Counted from the first letter of the stretch, positions 1 through 8,319 are shown. The stretch is DNA of 64,000 nucleotides from Mycobacterium sp. ITM-2016-00316 (GCF_002968335.2 NZ_CP134398.1:4154001-4218000), one strand, 5' to 3'. Numbers and translations: made by a program. The notes: generated by a model from the sequence alone, not told the origin.

Positions 1-794
1 AGCCGCTGCCATTCGCGGTCGTTGGTGGTGCCCAGCACCACCGTCTGCCCGTCACGGGTACCGAACGAACCGTAGGGCGCGACCGCCGGCGAGCTCATCC
101 CCAGCGGTTCCTGATCGATCCCGGAGTGCTGGGTGTAGGTCAACTGGTAGCCCATGATGTCGGTCATGGTGTCGAACAGGCTGACCGCCACGGCCGGGGC
201 CGCTTCGGTGGCGCCGTTGCGCGCCCGGCCCAGCAGCAGCGCCATGATCGACAGCGCCGAATACAGGCCGGTGGTGATGTCGGCGACCGGCGCTCCGGGT
301 TTGGCCGGCATCCCCGGGTGGCCGGTGGCCGCGCACGATCCCGACTCCGCCTGCACCAGAAGGTCATAGGCGCGCTTCTCGGACAGCGGGCCACCCGGGC
401 CGTAACCGTCGATCTCGACCGGGATCACCTGCGGGTGCCGCGCCCGCAGGTCCGCCGGGCTCAGCCCGAGCCGCGCTGTGGCCCCGGGCGCGAGGTTGGA
501 CACGAAGGCGTCGGCGCCGGCGAGCAGCCGGTGCAACACGTCCATCCCCGCCGGTGATTTCAGGTTGAGGGTCACCGACTCCTTGCCCCGGTTCGCCCAC
601 ACGAAATGAGCGGCCAGGCCGTTGACCACATCGTCGTAGTCGCGGGCGAAATCCCCGCCCTTGGGGTTTTCGATCTTGATCACCCGGGCACCGAAGTCGG
701 CGAGCACCCTGGTGCACATCGGCGCGGACACCGCCTGCTCCATGGCGATGACGGTGATGCCGGCCAGCGGCAATGCCGGCCCGGTGGTGCTCAT
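1..794 (-). CDS. Family III CoA-transferase (CaiB/BaiF type), 3' part cut by window edge
   Basis: The reading frame starts at an ATG at 794 (MSTTGPALPLAGITVIAMEQ) and stays open to the first base of the window, so about 264 N-terminal residues are visible and the C-terminus is missing. The start LPLAGITVIAMEQAVSAPM, followed by LADFGARVIKIE and NRGKESVTLNLK, is the classic N-terminal half of formyl-CoA transferase/CaiB/BaiF proteins. These move CoA from one acyl-CoA to a free carboxylic acid without ATP. The segment AVSLFDTMTDIM corresponds to the family's VSLxDT region around the catalytic aspartate. It is codirectional with the FadE gene at 891-2069, so activation followed by desaturation of a carboxylate is the likely context. 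The substrate cannot be read from the sequence. Confidence 0.9.
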   Translation of the reverse strand, partial: MSTTGPALPLAGITVIAMEQAVSAPMCTRVLADFGARVIKIENPKGGDFARDYDDVVNGLAAHFVWANRGKESVTLNLKSPAGMDVLHRLLAGADAFVSNLAPGATARLGLSPADLRARHPQVIPVEIDGYGPGGPLSEKRAYDLLVQAESGSCAATGHPGMPAKPGAPVADITTGLYSALSIMALLLGRARNGATEAAPAVAVSLFDTMTDIMGYQLTYTQHSGIDQEPLGMSSPAVAPYGSFGTRDGQTVVLGTTNDREWQR

Positions 795-817
795 GACGAT
801 GATCCCCTCTGCCTGAA

Positions 818-878
818 CGCGAGATTGCCGTTATCGCGACAAAGTGCGAGTGGACATGACGATAACCGCAACCTCGCG
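818..878. repeat. Imperfect 19-bp inverted repeat in the gap between two minus-strand genes
   Basis: Arms at 818-836 and 860-878 match at 17 of 19 positions around a 23-nt loop. They fill most of the gap between the CoA-transferase start (794) and the FadE stop (891). There is no T-tract, so it is not a classical intrinsic terminator. The arms contain GAGATTGCCGTTATC and its partner, which weakly resemble the GAGAAT-N3-ATTCTC operator seen elsewhere in the window. Confidence 0.55.
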
Positions 879-890
879 TGACCCTTCAGG

Positions 891-2069
891 TCAGTAGCTC
901 TTGGGGAGGCCGAGCACATTGGCGGCCAGGAAATTCAGGATCATCTCCTGGCTGACCGGCGCGATCTTCATCAGGCGGGACTCCCGGAAGAACCGGGAGA
1001 TGTTGTACTCCTCGGAGTAGCCCATACCGCCGTGGGTCTGCAGCGCACGGTCCGCGGCGTCGAACCCGGCATCGGCGCACAGGTACTTGGCCATGTTGGC
1101 CTCGCGTCCGCAGGATTGGCCGTTGTCATACAGCCAGGTGGCCTTGCGCAGGATCAGTTCGGCCGCGTCGAGGCGGGCCAGCGAATCAGCGAGCGGGAAC
1201 GCGATGCCCTGGTTCTTACCGATCGGGCGGTCGAACACCACCCGCTCGTTGGCGTATTTCACCGCCCGGTCCAGCGCGACCCGACCGATGCCGAGGGCCT
1301 CGGCGGCGATCAGCATCCGCTCCGGGTTGAGTCCGTGCAGGATGTAGGAGAAGCCCTTGCCCTCCTCGCCGATGCGGTCCTCGACCGGGATCCGCAGGTC
1401 GTCGATGAACACCTCATTGGAGCTGACGGCGTTGCGGCCCATCTTCTTGATCGGCCGGATATCGACGTGGTCGCGGTCGATATCGGTGAGGAACAGGGTG
1501 AGACCGTCGGTGGGCTTGGCTGTTTCGTCCCGCGGCGTCGTGCGGGTCAGCAGCAGGATCTTCTCCGACTCCAGCGCCTTCGAGATCCACACCTTCCGGC
1601 CGTTGACCACATAATGGTCGCCGTCACGCTTGGCGAAGGTGGTGATCCGCGAAGTATCGAGCCCGGCACCGGGTTCGGTCACGCCGAAACAGACGTGCAG
1701 GTCACCGTTGACGATGCGCGGCAGCGTCGCCCTCTTCATCTCCTCGGACCCGAAGACGACAACCGGCTGCATGCCGAAGATCGACATGTGGATGGCGCTG
1801 GCGGCGTTCATGGCGCCACCGGAGCGCGCCACCTCCTCGGCGAGGATGGTGGCCTCGGTGATGCCCAGACCGTGCCCGCCGTACTCCTCGGGGATGGTCA
1901 TGCCCAGCCAGCCGCCGGCGGCGATCGCATCGTAGAACTCGGTCGGGAACTCGTGCGCCTGATCTTTTTCCATCCAGTAGTGATCGTCGAACCTGGCCGC
2001 CAATTCGGCCACCGACTTGCGGATCAGCTGCTGGTCCTCGGTGAGTTCGAAGTTCATTCCCTCAGACAC
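891..2069 (-). CDS. Acyl-CoA dehydrogenase (FadE type)
   Basis: A 392-residue flavoprotein of the acyl-CoA dehydrogenase family, which makes the alpha,beta double bond in an acyl-CoA using FAD. Visible signatures are FGVTEPGAGLDTSRITT (FAD/substrate loop, family form VTEPxxGSD), YVVNGRKVWIS, and the C-terminal QTHGGMGYSEEYNISRFFRE. I chose the GTG at 2069 (VSEGMNFELTEDQQ) because a GAGGAGG ribosome site lies just upstream; an ATG at 2057 is the alternative. The segment aligned with the usual YEGTxxIQ catalytic glutamate reads IAPVSQEMIL, so the base is not at the MCAD-type position; another glutamate, such as those in YSEEY, may serve. It lies between a CoA-transferase and an amidohydrolase on the same strand. 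Confidence 0.88.
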   Translation of the reverse strand: MSEGMNFELTEDQQLIRKSVAELAARFDDHYWMEKDQAHEFPTEFYDAIAAGGWLGMTIPEEYGGHGLGITEATILAEEVARSGGAMNAASAIHMSIFGMQPVVVFGSEEMKRATLPRIVNGDLHVCFGVTEPGAGLDTSRITTFAKRDGDHYVVNGRKVWISKALESEKILLLTRTTPRDETAKPTDGLTLFLTDIDRDHVDIRPIKKMGRNAVSSNEVFIDDLRIPVEDRIGEEGKGFSYILHGLNPERMLIAAEALGIGRVALDRAVKYANERVVFDRPIGKNQGIAFPLADSLARLDAAELILRKATWLYDNGQSCGREANMAKYLCADAGFDAADRALQTHGGMGYSEEYNISRFFRESRLMKIAPVSQEMILNFLAANVLGLPKSY

Positions 2070-2144
2070 CGTTCCTCCTCGGTCCGTGCACGCGACGCCC
2101 ACGGTGCGGGTGTCCCCGCACCGTGCGCCCAATGCGCTCTCTGG

Positions 2145-3443
2145 CTAGTCTTTGACGCCGCTCACCGCGCGGGCATTGGCGGTGAAGTCTGCGACGCTGG
2201 ATCCGCCGCGCTTGTCGGCGTGGCTCGTCGCCTGGATCGAGATGTCATGGCCCTCGGCCTGTTTGCGCAGCGCACCGACGGTGGCCTGTTCGCGCGGGAC
2301 GTGCGTGAAGGGCTCGAAGTGATACAGCCGCATCGCGTTCTCGTGGGTGATCTTGTTGACCTCGTCGTCGGGCACGTCGTAGGTGTCGAACACCGCGGAC
2401 AGTTCCTCGGGAGCCCCGGGCCACATCGAGTCCGAATGCGGGTAATCCATCTCCCAGCAGATGTTGTCCACCCCGATCATGTGCCGGTTCTTCACCCCGA
2501 CCGGATCGGAGATGAAGCACGTCATGAAGTGCTCGCGGAACACCTCCGAGGGCAACTTGTCCCCGAAGTCCTGATGCGTCCAGGTCGAGTGCATCTCATA
2601 GGTGCGATCCACCCGGTCCAGGAAGTACGGGATCCACCCGGTGCCGCCCTCGCTCAGAGCGATCTTCAACGTCGGATAGGCCTTGATCGGCGCCGACCAC
2701 AACAGATCGGCCGCGGCCTGCACGATGTTCATCGGCTGCAGGGTGATCATCACGTCCATCGGCGCATCCGGGGCGGTGATCGCCAACCGGCCCGAGGATC
2801 CGATGTGCACGTTCATCACCGTCTCGGTGTCGACCAACGCATCCCACATCGGCTTCCAGTACTCCATGTCGTGAAAGCTCGGGTAGCCCAGCGCCGACGG
2901 GTTCTCGGTGAACGTCAGCGAGTGCACTCCCTTGTCGGCCACCCGCCGGATCTCCTGCGCGCACAGCGCGGGATCCCAGATCGCCGGGATCGCCATCGGG
3001 ATGAACCGGCCCGGATGCGATGCGCACCAGTCATCGATGTGCCAGTCGTTGTAGGCCTGCACCAGCGCCATCGAGAATTCGGCGTCCTCGGTGGCGAACA
3101 GGCGCGCCGCGAATCCCGGGAACGACGGGAAGTTCATCGTCGCCAGCACGCCACCGGCGTTCATGTCCTTGACTCGCTCGGCGGCGTCGTAGCAGCCCTT
3201 GCGGATCTCGTCGAGTCCGGTGGGCTCCAGTCCGTACTCCTCTTTCGGCCGGCCGGCCACCGCGTTGAGCGCCACGTTCGGGATCACCGTGTCGCGGAAC
3301 TGCCAGGTATCGGAACCATCCGGGTTGTGTACCAACCGCGGCGCCTCGTCGACATACTTCGCCGGTAGGTGGTTCTTGAACATATCCGGCGGCTCGATGA
3401 TGTGGTCATCGACGCTGATCAGAATCATGTCGTCTTGGTGCAT
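2145..3443 (-). CDS. Amidohydrolase-2 family (TIM-barrel metal hydrolase or decarboxylase)
   Basis: A 432-residue protein of the amidohydrolase-related family (PF04909 type), which includes hydrolases and non-oxidative decarboxylases such as the resorcylate and ACMS decarboxylases. The N-terminal metal strand reads ISVDDHIIEP. Later there is a conserved SEGGTGWIPYFLDR and the C-terminal active-site strand MDYPHSDSMWPG. The ATG at 3443 is preceded by AAGGGACGG at good spacing; an upstream in-frame start would add 18 poor residues. It diverges from the Rieske oxygenase gene across a 311-bp control region and shares family and motifs with the protein at 21044-22231. Whether it hydrolyses or decarboxylates a ring product is undecided. 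Confidence 0.88.
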   Translation of the reverse strand: MHQDDMILISVDDHIIEPPDMFKNHLPAKYVDEAPRLVHNPDGSDTWQFRDTVIPNVALNAVAGRPKEEYGLEPTGLDEIRKGCYDAAERVKDMNAGGVLATMNFPSFPGFAARLFATEDAEFSMALVQAYNDWHIDDWCASHPGRFIPMAIPAIWDPALCAQEIRRVADKGVHSLTFTENPSALGYPSFHDMEYWKPMWDALVDTETVMNVHIGSSGRLAITAPDAPMDVMITLQPMNIVQAAADLLWSAPIKAYPTLKIALSEGGTGWIPYFLDRVDRTYEMHSTWTHQDFGDKLPSEVFREHFMTCFISDPVGVKNRHMIGVDNICWEMDYPHSDSMWPGAPEELSAVFDTYDVPDDEVNKITHENAMRLYHFEPFTHVPREQATVGALRKQAEGHDISIQATSHADKRGGSSVADFTANARAVSGVKD

Positions 3444-3754
3444 GGGCCGTCCCTTCGGGGTTCCATCGTCAACGCGAGAGATTCTCGATACTTGCAAACT
3501 AACTTCTCACACTACGAGAATCAACGTCCGGGTGCGTTTCCGGTGCCCCTGACCGCGCATTTCGGCACTCGACCCGGCCACAAGCACGCTGGTTGACGCG
3601 CGTATTCGATGACCCTACGACCAAAGACTGGAAATCTGTTAGTCACTTATGAGAATATGATTCTCGTACCGGAGAAGCCGCGCATGCCAGCTGGGCCACC
3701 AGCACCCGGCAGCGAGCGACGGACCCGAACGAAACACTCCAGAGAGGTTGCACC
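3444..3754. promoter_or_regulatory. Divergent control region between amidohydrolase and Rieske oxygenase operons
   Basis: This 311-bp gap has no credible ORF. It holds a perfect GAGAAT-N3-ATTCTC operator (3651-3665), a related 13-bp inverted repeat CGAGA-GAT-TCTCG at 3475-3487, and a TTCTC...GAGAA pair at 3504-3520. A possible minus-strand promoter, TTGATT with TTAGTT 16 nt downstream, overlaps the last of these. The clustering of copies suggests control of both directions by one repressor. Confidence 0.6.
3651..3665. promoter_or_regulatory. Perfect GAGAAT-N3-ATTCTC operator, copy 1
   Basis: GAGAATATGATTCTC is a perfect palindrome with a 3-nt centre, about 90 bp upstream of the Rieske oxygenase start. 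Identical half-sites recur at 9251, 41557 and 44596, each in a promoter region. The size and symmetry suit a TetR-family dimer. Confidence 0.72.
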
Positions 3755-5107
3755 GTGGCGTTTTTCCCCAAACCAGCAGCGGGAAGCTGGACCGAGAACT
3801 GGCCGGAACTCGGCACGGCACCGGTCGACTACACCGATTCCGTCGATCCCGAGCACTGGAAGCTGGAACAGCAAGCCATCTTCCGCAAGACCTGGCTGCA
3901 CATGGGCCGAGTGGAACTCGTCCCCAAGAAGGGCCGCTACGTCACCCGGGAACTCCCGTCCGTCGGCCCCGGCGTGTCGATCATCATCGTCAACGACGGC
4001 GACGAGATCCGCGCCTTCTACAACCTGTGCCGGCACCGCGGCAACAAGCTGGTGTGGAACGACTACCCGAACGAAGAGGTCTCCGGAAGCTGCCGGCAGT
4101 TCGTCTGCAAGTACCACGCCTGGCGCTACGACCTCAAAGGTGATCTGACGTTCGTCCAGCAGGAAAGCGAGTTCTTCGATCTGGACAAGGCCGACTATCC
4201 GCTCAAACCGGTGCGCTGCGAGGTCTGGGAAGGCTTCATCTTCGTCAACTTCGACGATGACGCGGTGTCGTTGCAGGAATACCTCGGCGAGTTCGGCGAA
4301 GGCCTGAAGGGCTACCCGTTCCACGAGATGACCGAGCACTACAGCTACCGCTCGGAGATCAAGGCGAACTGGAAGCTGTTCATCGACGCGTTCACCGAGT
4401 TCTATCACGCGCCGATCCTGCACATGAAGCAGGCGGAGAAGGAGGAGGCCGAGAAGCTGGCCAAGTTCGGCTTCGAGGCGCTGGCCTATGACATCAAGGG
4501 CGACCACTCGATGGTGTCGTCGTGGGGCGGCATGTCCCCGCCGAAGGACATCAACATGGTCAAACCCATCGAGCAGATCCTGCACAGCGGGCTGTTCGGG
4601 CCGTGGGACCGGCCGGAGATCGACGGCATCCTGCCCGACGAACTGCCTCCGGCCATCAACCCGGGGCGGCACAAGACCTGGGGCACCGACTCTTTCGAGT
4701 TCTTCCCGAACTGGACGCTGCTGTTCTGGGTACCCGGTTGGTATCTCACCTACAACTACTGGCCCACCGGTGTGGACAGCCACATCTTCGAGGCCGATCT
4801 GTATTTCGTGCCGCCGAAGAATCTGCGCGAACGCCTGTCGCAGGAGCTGGCAGCGGTGACCTTCAAGGAGTACGCGTTCCAGGACGCCAACACCCTGGAA
4901 GCCACCCAGTCCCAGATCGGCACCCGCGCCGTCACCGAGTTCCCGCTGTGCGATCAGGAAATCCTGCTGCGCCACCTGCACATGACCGCGCACCAGTACG
5001 TTGACAGGTACAAGGCGAGCCTCGAGGAGAAGGCGGCCAACGGATCAGCGAACGGCGCCGCAGCCACGAGCGCGAAGGCGCCGGAAAAGGATCAGGTAAA
5101 TGTCTAA
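3755..5107 (+). CDS. Rieske non-haem iron oxygenase, alpha subunit
   Basis: A 450-residue aromatic-ring-hydroxylating-type oxygenase. The Rieske 2Fe-2S centre is clear: C92-x-H94 in NLCRHRG and C118-x2-H121 in CKYHAW. The mononuclear iron site is in IDAFTEFYHAPILH, giving H218 and H223, with E215 at the position of the bridging aspartate of naphthalene dioxygenase. The distal acidic ligand probably lies in the QDANTLEATQSQ stretch. It starts at GTG 3755, 7 nt after AGAGAGG, and overlaps the next gene by 8 bp. No reductase or beta subunit is adjacent, so it must borrow electrons. The 2Fe-2S ferredoxin at 44644, which has the same operator upstream, is a candidate donor. The substrate is unknown; hydroxylation or O-dealkylation of a ring compound is likely. 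Confidence 0.93.
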   Translation: MAFFPKPAAGSWTENWPELGTAPVDYTDSVDPEHWKLEQQAIFRKTWLHMGRVELVPKKGRYVTRELPSVGPGVSIIIVNDGDEIRAFYNLCRHRGNKLVWNDYPNEEVSGSCRQFVCKYHAWRYDLKGDLTFVQQESEFFDLDKADYPLKPVRCEVWEGFIFVNFDDDAVSLQEYLGEFGEGLKGYPFHEMTEHYSYRSEIKANWKLFIDAFTEFYHAPILHMKQAEKEEAEKLAKFGFEALAYDIKGDHSMVSSWGGMSPPKDINMVKPIEQILHSGLFGPWDRPEIDGILPDELPPAINPGRHKTWGTDSFEFFPNWTLLFWVPGWYLTYNYWPTGVDSHIFEADLYFVPPKNLRERLSQELAAVTFKEYAFQDANTLEATQSQIGTRAVTEFPLCDQEILLRHLHMTAHQYVDRYKASLEEKAANGSANGAAATSAKAPEKDQVNV

Positions 5108-5429
5108 GCTGCCCGAGGAATTCGCCGATCTGGAGCGGTTCTCCGACTGGTGCCTTCCCACCGAGGAAGAGCGCTATCAGAAGCGTCTCAACTCGACGAT
5201 GGCCGAGATGCAGGAGCTCTACGACGCCGGCATGAAACGGCTCGAAGACATCATGGTCTATGTCGACGCCCGCTTCCCGCTGGCGTCGATGCCCGAGGAC
5301 GCCAAGGCACTGGTGCACCTGGGCCAGTCCATCGTCATGGTGAGCTTCCCGATCGAGGTGTGGAAGCAACCGCGCGTGCTCGACAGCGGCGCGGCGTATA
5401 TCAACCTGATCAAGGAGCCGGTGGTTTAG
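5100..5429 (+). CDS. Small conserved-looking protein coupled to the Rieske oxygenase
   Basis: A 109-residue soluble protein that I do not recognise. It starts at ATG 5100, overlapping the oxygenase stop by 8 bp, with an AAGGA site upstream, so it is translationally coupled. It is acidic at the N-terminus (EEFADLERFSDWCLPTEEE), has a helical middle (AEMQELYDAGMKRLEDIM) and ends in INLIKEPVV. There is no signal peptide, membrane segment or metal-binding cysteine pair. Its position suggests an accessory or stabilising subunit of the oxygenase. It is too short, and has no visible motif, to be a typical beta subunit (about 160-190 residues). Confidence 0.75.
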   Translation: MSKLPEEFADLERFSDWCLPTEEERYQKRLNSTMAEMQELYDAGMKRLEDIMVYVDARFPLASMPEDAKALVHLGQSIVMVSFPIEVWKQPRVLDSGAAYINLIKEPVV

Positions 5430-5431
5430 GC

Positions 5432-6691
5432 GTGTCGAACGTACTGACCCTCAAAGCCGCGGGTCTGGTCGACGTCGATGCCGGGGCGATCATTCGCCCC
5501 GGCATCGTTCGTGTTTCCGGAGACCGCATCGTCGCCGTCGGAGACGGCAAATCAGATTCCGCCGTCGGCGCCGACGAAGGCGAGATCATCGATCTGGGTG
5601 ACGCTTACCTGCTACCCGGCCTGATGGACATGGAAGTCAACCTGCTGATGGGCGGGCGCGGCGAGAATCCCGGCCTGTCCCAGGTGCAGGACGATCCGCC
5701 GACCCGCGTGCTGCGTGCGGTGGGCAATGCCCGGCGCACCCTGCGCGCCGGATTCACCACCGTGCGCAACCTCGGGCTGTTCGTCAAGACCGGTGGCTAC
5801 CTGCTGGACGTGGCGCTGGGCAAGGCCATCGACGCGGGCTGGGTGGACGGGCCACGCATCGTGCCGGCCGGGCACGCCATCACTCCCACCGGCGGGCACC
5901 TGGACCCCACCATGTTCGCCGCATTCATGCCCGGCGCGCTGGAACTCACCGTCGAGGAGGGCATCGCCAACGGCGTCGACGAGGTCCGAAAGGCCGTGCG
6001 GTATCAGATCAAGCACGGCGCTCAGCTGATCAAGGTCTGTGTCTCCGGTGGCGTCATGTCACTGACCGGTGAGGCAGGCGCGCAGCATTATTCGGACGAC
6101 GAACTGCGCGCGATCGTCGACGAGGCGCATCGCCGCGGGATGCGGGTGGCGGCGCACACCCACGGCGCCGAGGCCGTCAAGCACGCCGTGGCGTGCGGTA
6201 TCGATTGCATCGAGCACGGCTTCCTGATGGACGACGAGGCGATCCAGGCACTGGTCGACAACGACCGCTTCCTGGTGACCACCCGGCGGCTGGCGCAGGC
6301 GATGGACGTGTCCAAGGCGCCGAAAGCCCTGCAGGACAAGGCTGCCATCATGTTCCCCAAAGCGGAGACATCGATCAAGGCGGCCTACGAAGCCGGGGTC
6401 AAGATCGCGGTGGGCACCGACGCGCCGGCGATTCCGCACGGCAAGAATGCCGACGAACTCGTCACCCTGGTCGAATGGGGCATGCCGCCGGCCGCGGTGC
6501 TGCGCTCGGCAACCACCATCGCCGCCGATCTGATCAACGTCACGGACCGGGGCCGGCTGGCCGAGGGCTTACTGGCCGACATCATCGCCGTCCCCGGCAA
6601 CCCCCTGGAAGACATCACCGTTACACGGGATGTCACATTTGTAATGAAGGGCGGTAAGGTCTACAAGAATGAGTACGCCGATGGCTCCTAG
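5432..6691 (+). CDS. Amidohydrolase superfamily protein with altered HxH metal motif
   Basis: A 419-residue protein of the imidazolonepropionase/dihydroorotase-like amidohydrolase group, starting at GTG 5432 two bases after the previous stop. Most metal-site elements are present: the lysine in LIKVCVSGGV, histidines in AAHTHG and CIEHGF, and the aspartate in VGTDAP. The hallmark that should read PGLxDxHxH instead reads PGLMDMEVNLL, so both histidines are replaced, by Glu and Asn. The DNA there (GACATGGAAGTCAAC) is unambiguous and the rest of the frame is intact. It may bind a single metal or have lost ordinary hydrolase activity. It lies in the Rieske operon, so it probably acts on a product of the oxygenase. 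Confidence 0.88.
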   Translation: MSNVLTLKAAGLVDVDAGAIIRPGIVRVSGDRIVAVGDGKSDSAVGADEGEIIDLGDAYLLPGLMDMEVNLLMGGRGENPGLSQVQDDPPTRVLRAVGNARRTLRAGFTTVRNLGLFVKTGGYLLDVALGKAIDAGWVDGPRIVPAGHAITPTGGHLDPTMFAAFMPGALELTVEEGIANGVDEVRKAVRYQIKHGAQLIKVCVSGGVMSLTGEAGAQHYSDDELRAIVDEAHRRGMRVAAHTHGAEAVKHAVACGIDCIEHGFLMDDEAIQALVDNDRFLVTTRRLAQAMDVSKAPKALQDKAAIMFPKAETSIKAAYEAGVKIAVGTDAPAIPHGKNADELVTLVEWGMPPAAVLRSATTIAADLINVTDRGRLAEGLLADIIAVPGNPLEDITVTRDVTFVMKGGKVYKNEYADGS

Positions 6692-7109
6692 CCGAACTGA
6701 CGACCTGGTGGAAATCCAGCAGCTGCTGGCCAAATATGCGGTCACCATCACCCAGGGTGATATCGAGGGCCTGGTCAGCGTCTTCACCCCGGACGGCACC
6801 TACAGCGCCTTCGGTGAAACCTATGCGCTGGAACGCTTTCCGGTGCTGGTCGACGCCGCCCCCAAGGGGCTGTTCATGACGGGCACCGCTCTCGTGGATC
6901 TCGTCGAGGGCGCCGACAACGCCACCGGTACCCAGCCGTTGTGCTTCATCGAGCATTCGGCGCATGACATGCGGATCGGGTACTACCGCGACACCTATGT
7001 GCGCACCGAAGACGGGTGGCGGCTGCGGACCAGGGCCATGACCTTCATCCGGCGCAACGGTGACCACGACCACGGCAAGCCGCATGCCATCGGACGGCCG
7101 TCGGCATGA
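6669..7109 (+). CDS. SnoaL-like / NTF2-fold protein
   Basis: A 146-residue protein beginning at ATG 6669, inside the last 23 bp of the amidohydrolase gene; an ATG at 6681 is possible. DDLVEIQQLLAKYAVTITQGDIEGLVSVFTPDGTYSAFG is split here as DDLVEIQQLLAKYAVTI followed by FTPDGTYSAFG, the usual start of SnoaL-like domains, and YVRTEDGWRLRTRAMTF is the typical closing beta strand. This fold covers isomerases, dehydratases and small oxygenase subunits. The catalytic type cannot be assigned. It is the fourth gene of the Rieske operon and overlaps the FadE start by 4 bp (ATGA). Confidence 0.85.
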   Translation: MSTPMAPSRTDDLVEIQQLLAKYAVTITQGDIEGLVSVFTPDGTYSAFGETYALERFPVLVDAAPKGLFMTGTALVDLVEGADNATGTQPLCFIEHSAHDMRIGYYRDTYVRTEDGWRLRTRAMTFIRRNGDHDHGKPHAIGRPSA

Positions 7110-8317
7110 GCGAGCCCAGCGAGCGAATCATGAATCCGAGCGACCTCTACGATCCCGCGACCTTCCGCACGGCGCTGCGCGAATGGCTCGCCGAGAATGA
7201 CCTCACCCCACCCGAGGATCACTCCCTGGAAGGCCATATGCGCCAGTTCGCCCGGGTGCAGAAGGCGCTGTACGACGGCGACTGGAGCCGGTACGGCTGG
7301 CCCGAGCATGCCGGGGGTCTCGGCGGTCCGGTGATGCTGCGGGCGATCGTCGGCGAGGAGATCGTGGGCCGCAGGCTTGCCGAGCCCGGACCCTATTCGA
7401 TGCTCGAAGTGCTGGCCCCCACGATGATCGACTACGCCACAGCGGAACTCGCCGCCGAGATGGTGCCCAAACTGCTGTCGGGTGAAGAGCAGTGGTGCCA
7501 GGGATTCTCCGAACCGGGGTCCGGTAGCGACCTGGCGTCGCTGACCACCAAGGCCACGCAGAAGGGTGACCAGTGGGTCATCAACGGCCAAAAGGTGTGG
7601 ACGAGCTTCGCGCAGTTCTCGCACCGCTGCATCCTGCTCACCCGCACCGGAGAGGGCTCTCCCGACTCCCCATCGCTTCGCTCGCCCCAGGCCGATTCCC
7701 CGTCGCTTCGCTCGCCCCACCAAGGCATCACCGCGTTCTTCATCGACATGGACTCGCCCGGCATCAGCGTGCGCCCGTTGCGCACCATGCACGGTGTCGA
7801 CGAGTTCTGCGAGGTCTACTTCGATGACGTCGTCGTCGACGCGAGTCGCATGCTCGGAAAGCCCGGCGACGGCTGGCAACTCGCCATGGACCTGCTGCCC
7901 TATGAGCGATCGACCTGCTTCTGGCAGCGCATCGCCTATCTGTACTCACGTTTCGACGCGCTGATCAATGACCTCAAAGAGGTCGGGCAGTCCAGCCCGA
8001 AGGACATAGACGCCGATATGGGCGAGGCATACCTGGCCCTGCACACCCTGCGGTGCCGGTCCCGTGCCACCCAGCACCGACTGGCCGCAGGCCAGAAGCT
8101 CGGTCCGGACACCTCCATCGACAAGGTGCTGCTGGCGACCGCCGAACAGCGTCTCTACGACACCGTGCACGACCTGCTGCCCGGTGTCATCGAACTCGAC
8201 GACACCGACTGGCGCACCGAGTACCTGTACTCACGGTCGGCCACCATCTACGGCGGCACCGCAGAAGTGCAACGCAACATCATCGCCCGCCGCCTGCTCG
8301 ATCTCGGGAAGGAGTGA
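7106..8317 (+). CDS. Acyl-CoA dehydrogenase, FAD-binding partner of a two-gene pair
   Basis: A 403-residue FadE-type protein. The motifs QGFSEPGSGSDLASL, WVINGQKVWTS and the C-terminal TIYGGTAEVQRNIIARR are typical; Gly sits where MCAD has its catalytic Glu, as in mycobacterial heterotetrameric enzymes of the ChsE type. The upstream ATG (7106) lies in a GCGAGC-rich sequence and gives MSEPSERIM; the ATG at 7130 (MNPSDLYDP) may be the true start. An in-frame 30-bp tandem repeat inserts DSPSLRSP twice after residue 185. The smaller partner follows 2 bp downstream, so the two probably form an alpha2beta2 enzyme that desaturates the CoA ester made in this pathway. Confidence 0.9.
   Translation: MSEPSERIMNPSDLYDPATFRTALREWLAENDLTPPEDHSLEGHMRQFARVQKALYDGDWSRYGWPEHAGGLGGPVMLRAIVGEEIVGRRLAEPGPYSMLEVLAPTMIDYATAELAAEMVPKLLSGEEQWCQGFSEPGSGSDLASLTTKATQKGDQWVINGQKVWTSFAQFSHRCILLTRTGEGSPDSPSLRSPQADSPSLRSPHQGITAFFIDMDSPGISVRPLRTMHGVDEFCEVYFDDVVVDASRMLGKPGDGWQLAMDLLPYERSTCFWQRIAYLYSRFDALINDLKEVGQSSPKDIDADMGEAYLALHTLRCRSRATQHRLAAGQKLGPDTSIDKVLLATAEQRLYDTVHDLLPGVIELDDTDWRTEYLYSRSATIYGGTAEVQRNIIARRLLDLGKE
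7662..7721 (+). repeat. 30-bp in-frame tandem duplication inside the FadE gene
   Basis: Two adjacent 30-bp units (7662-7691 and 7692-7721) differ at only a few positions and share CGCTTCGCTCGCCCCA. Each adds ten residues containing DSPSLRSP, in a surface loop between the VWTS strand and the next beta strand of the dehydrogenase. Confidence 0.8.
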
Positions 8318-8319
8318 CC

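Noticed and set aside
821..875. GAGATTGCCGTTATC-like arms as extra regulatory operators
   Set aside because: The similarity to GAGAAT-N3-ATTCTC is partial and the two copies are better explained as the arms of one hairpin.
1032..3368. Long plus-strand open frame opposite the FadE and amidohydrolase genes
   Set aside because: No motif, typical GC-shadow composition, and both antisense genes have full family signatures.
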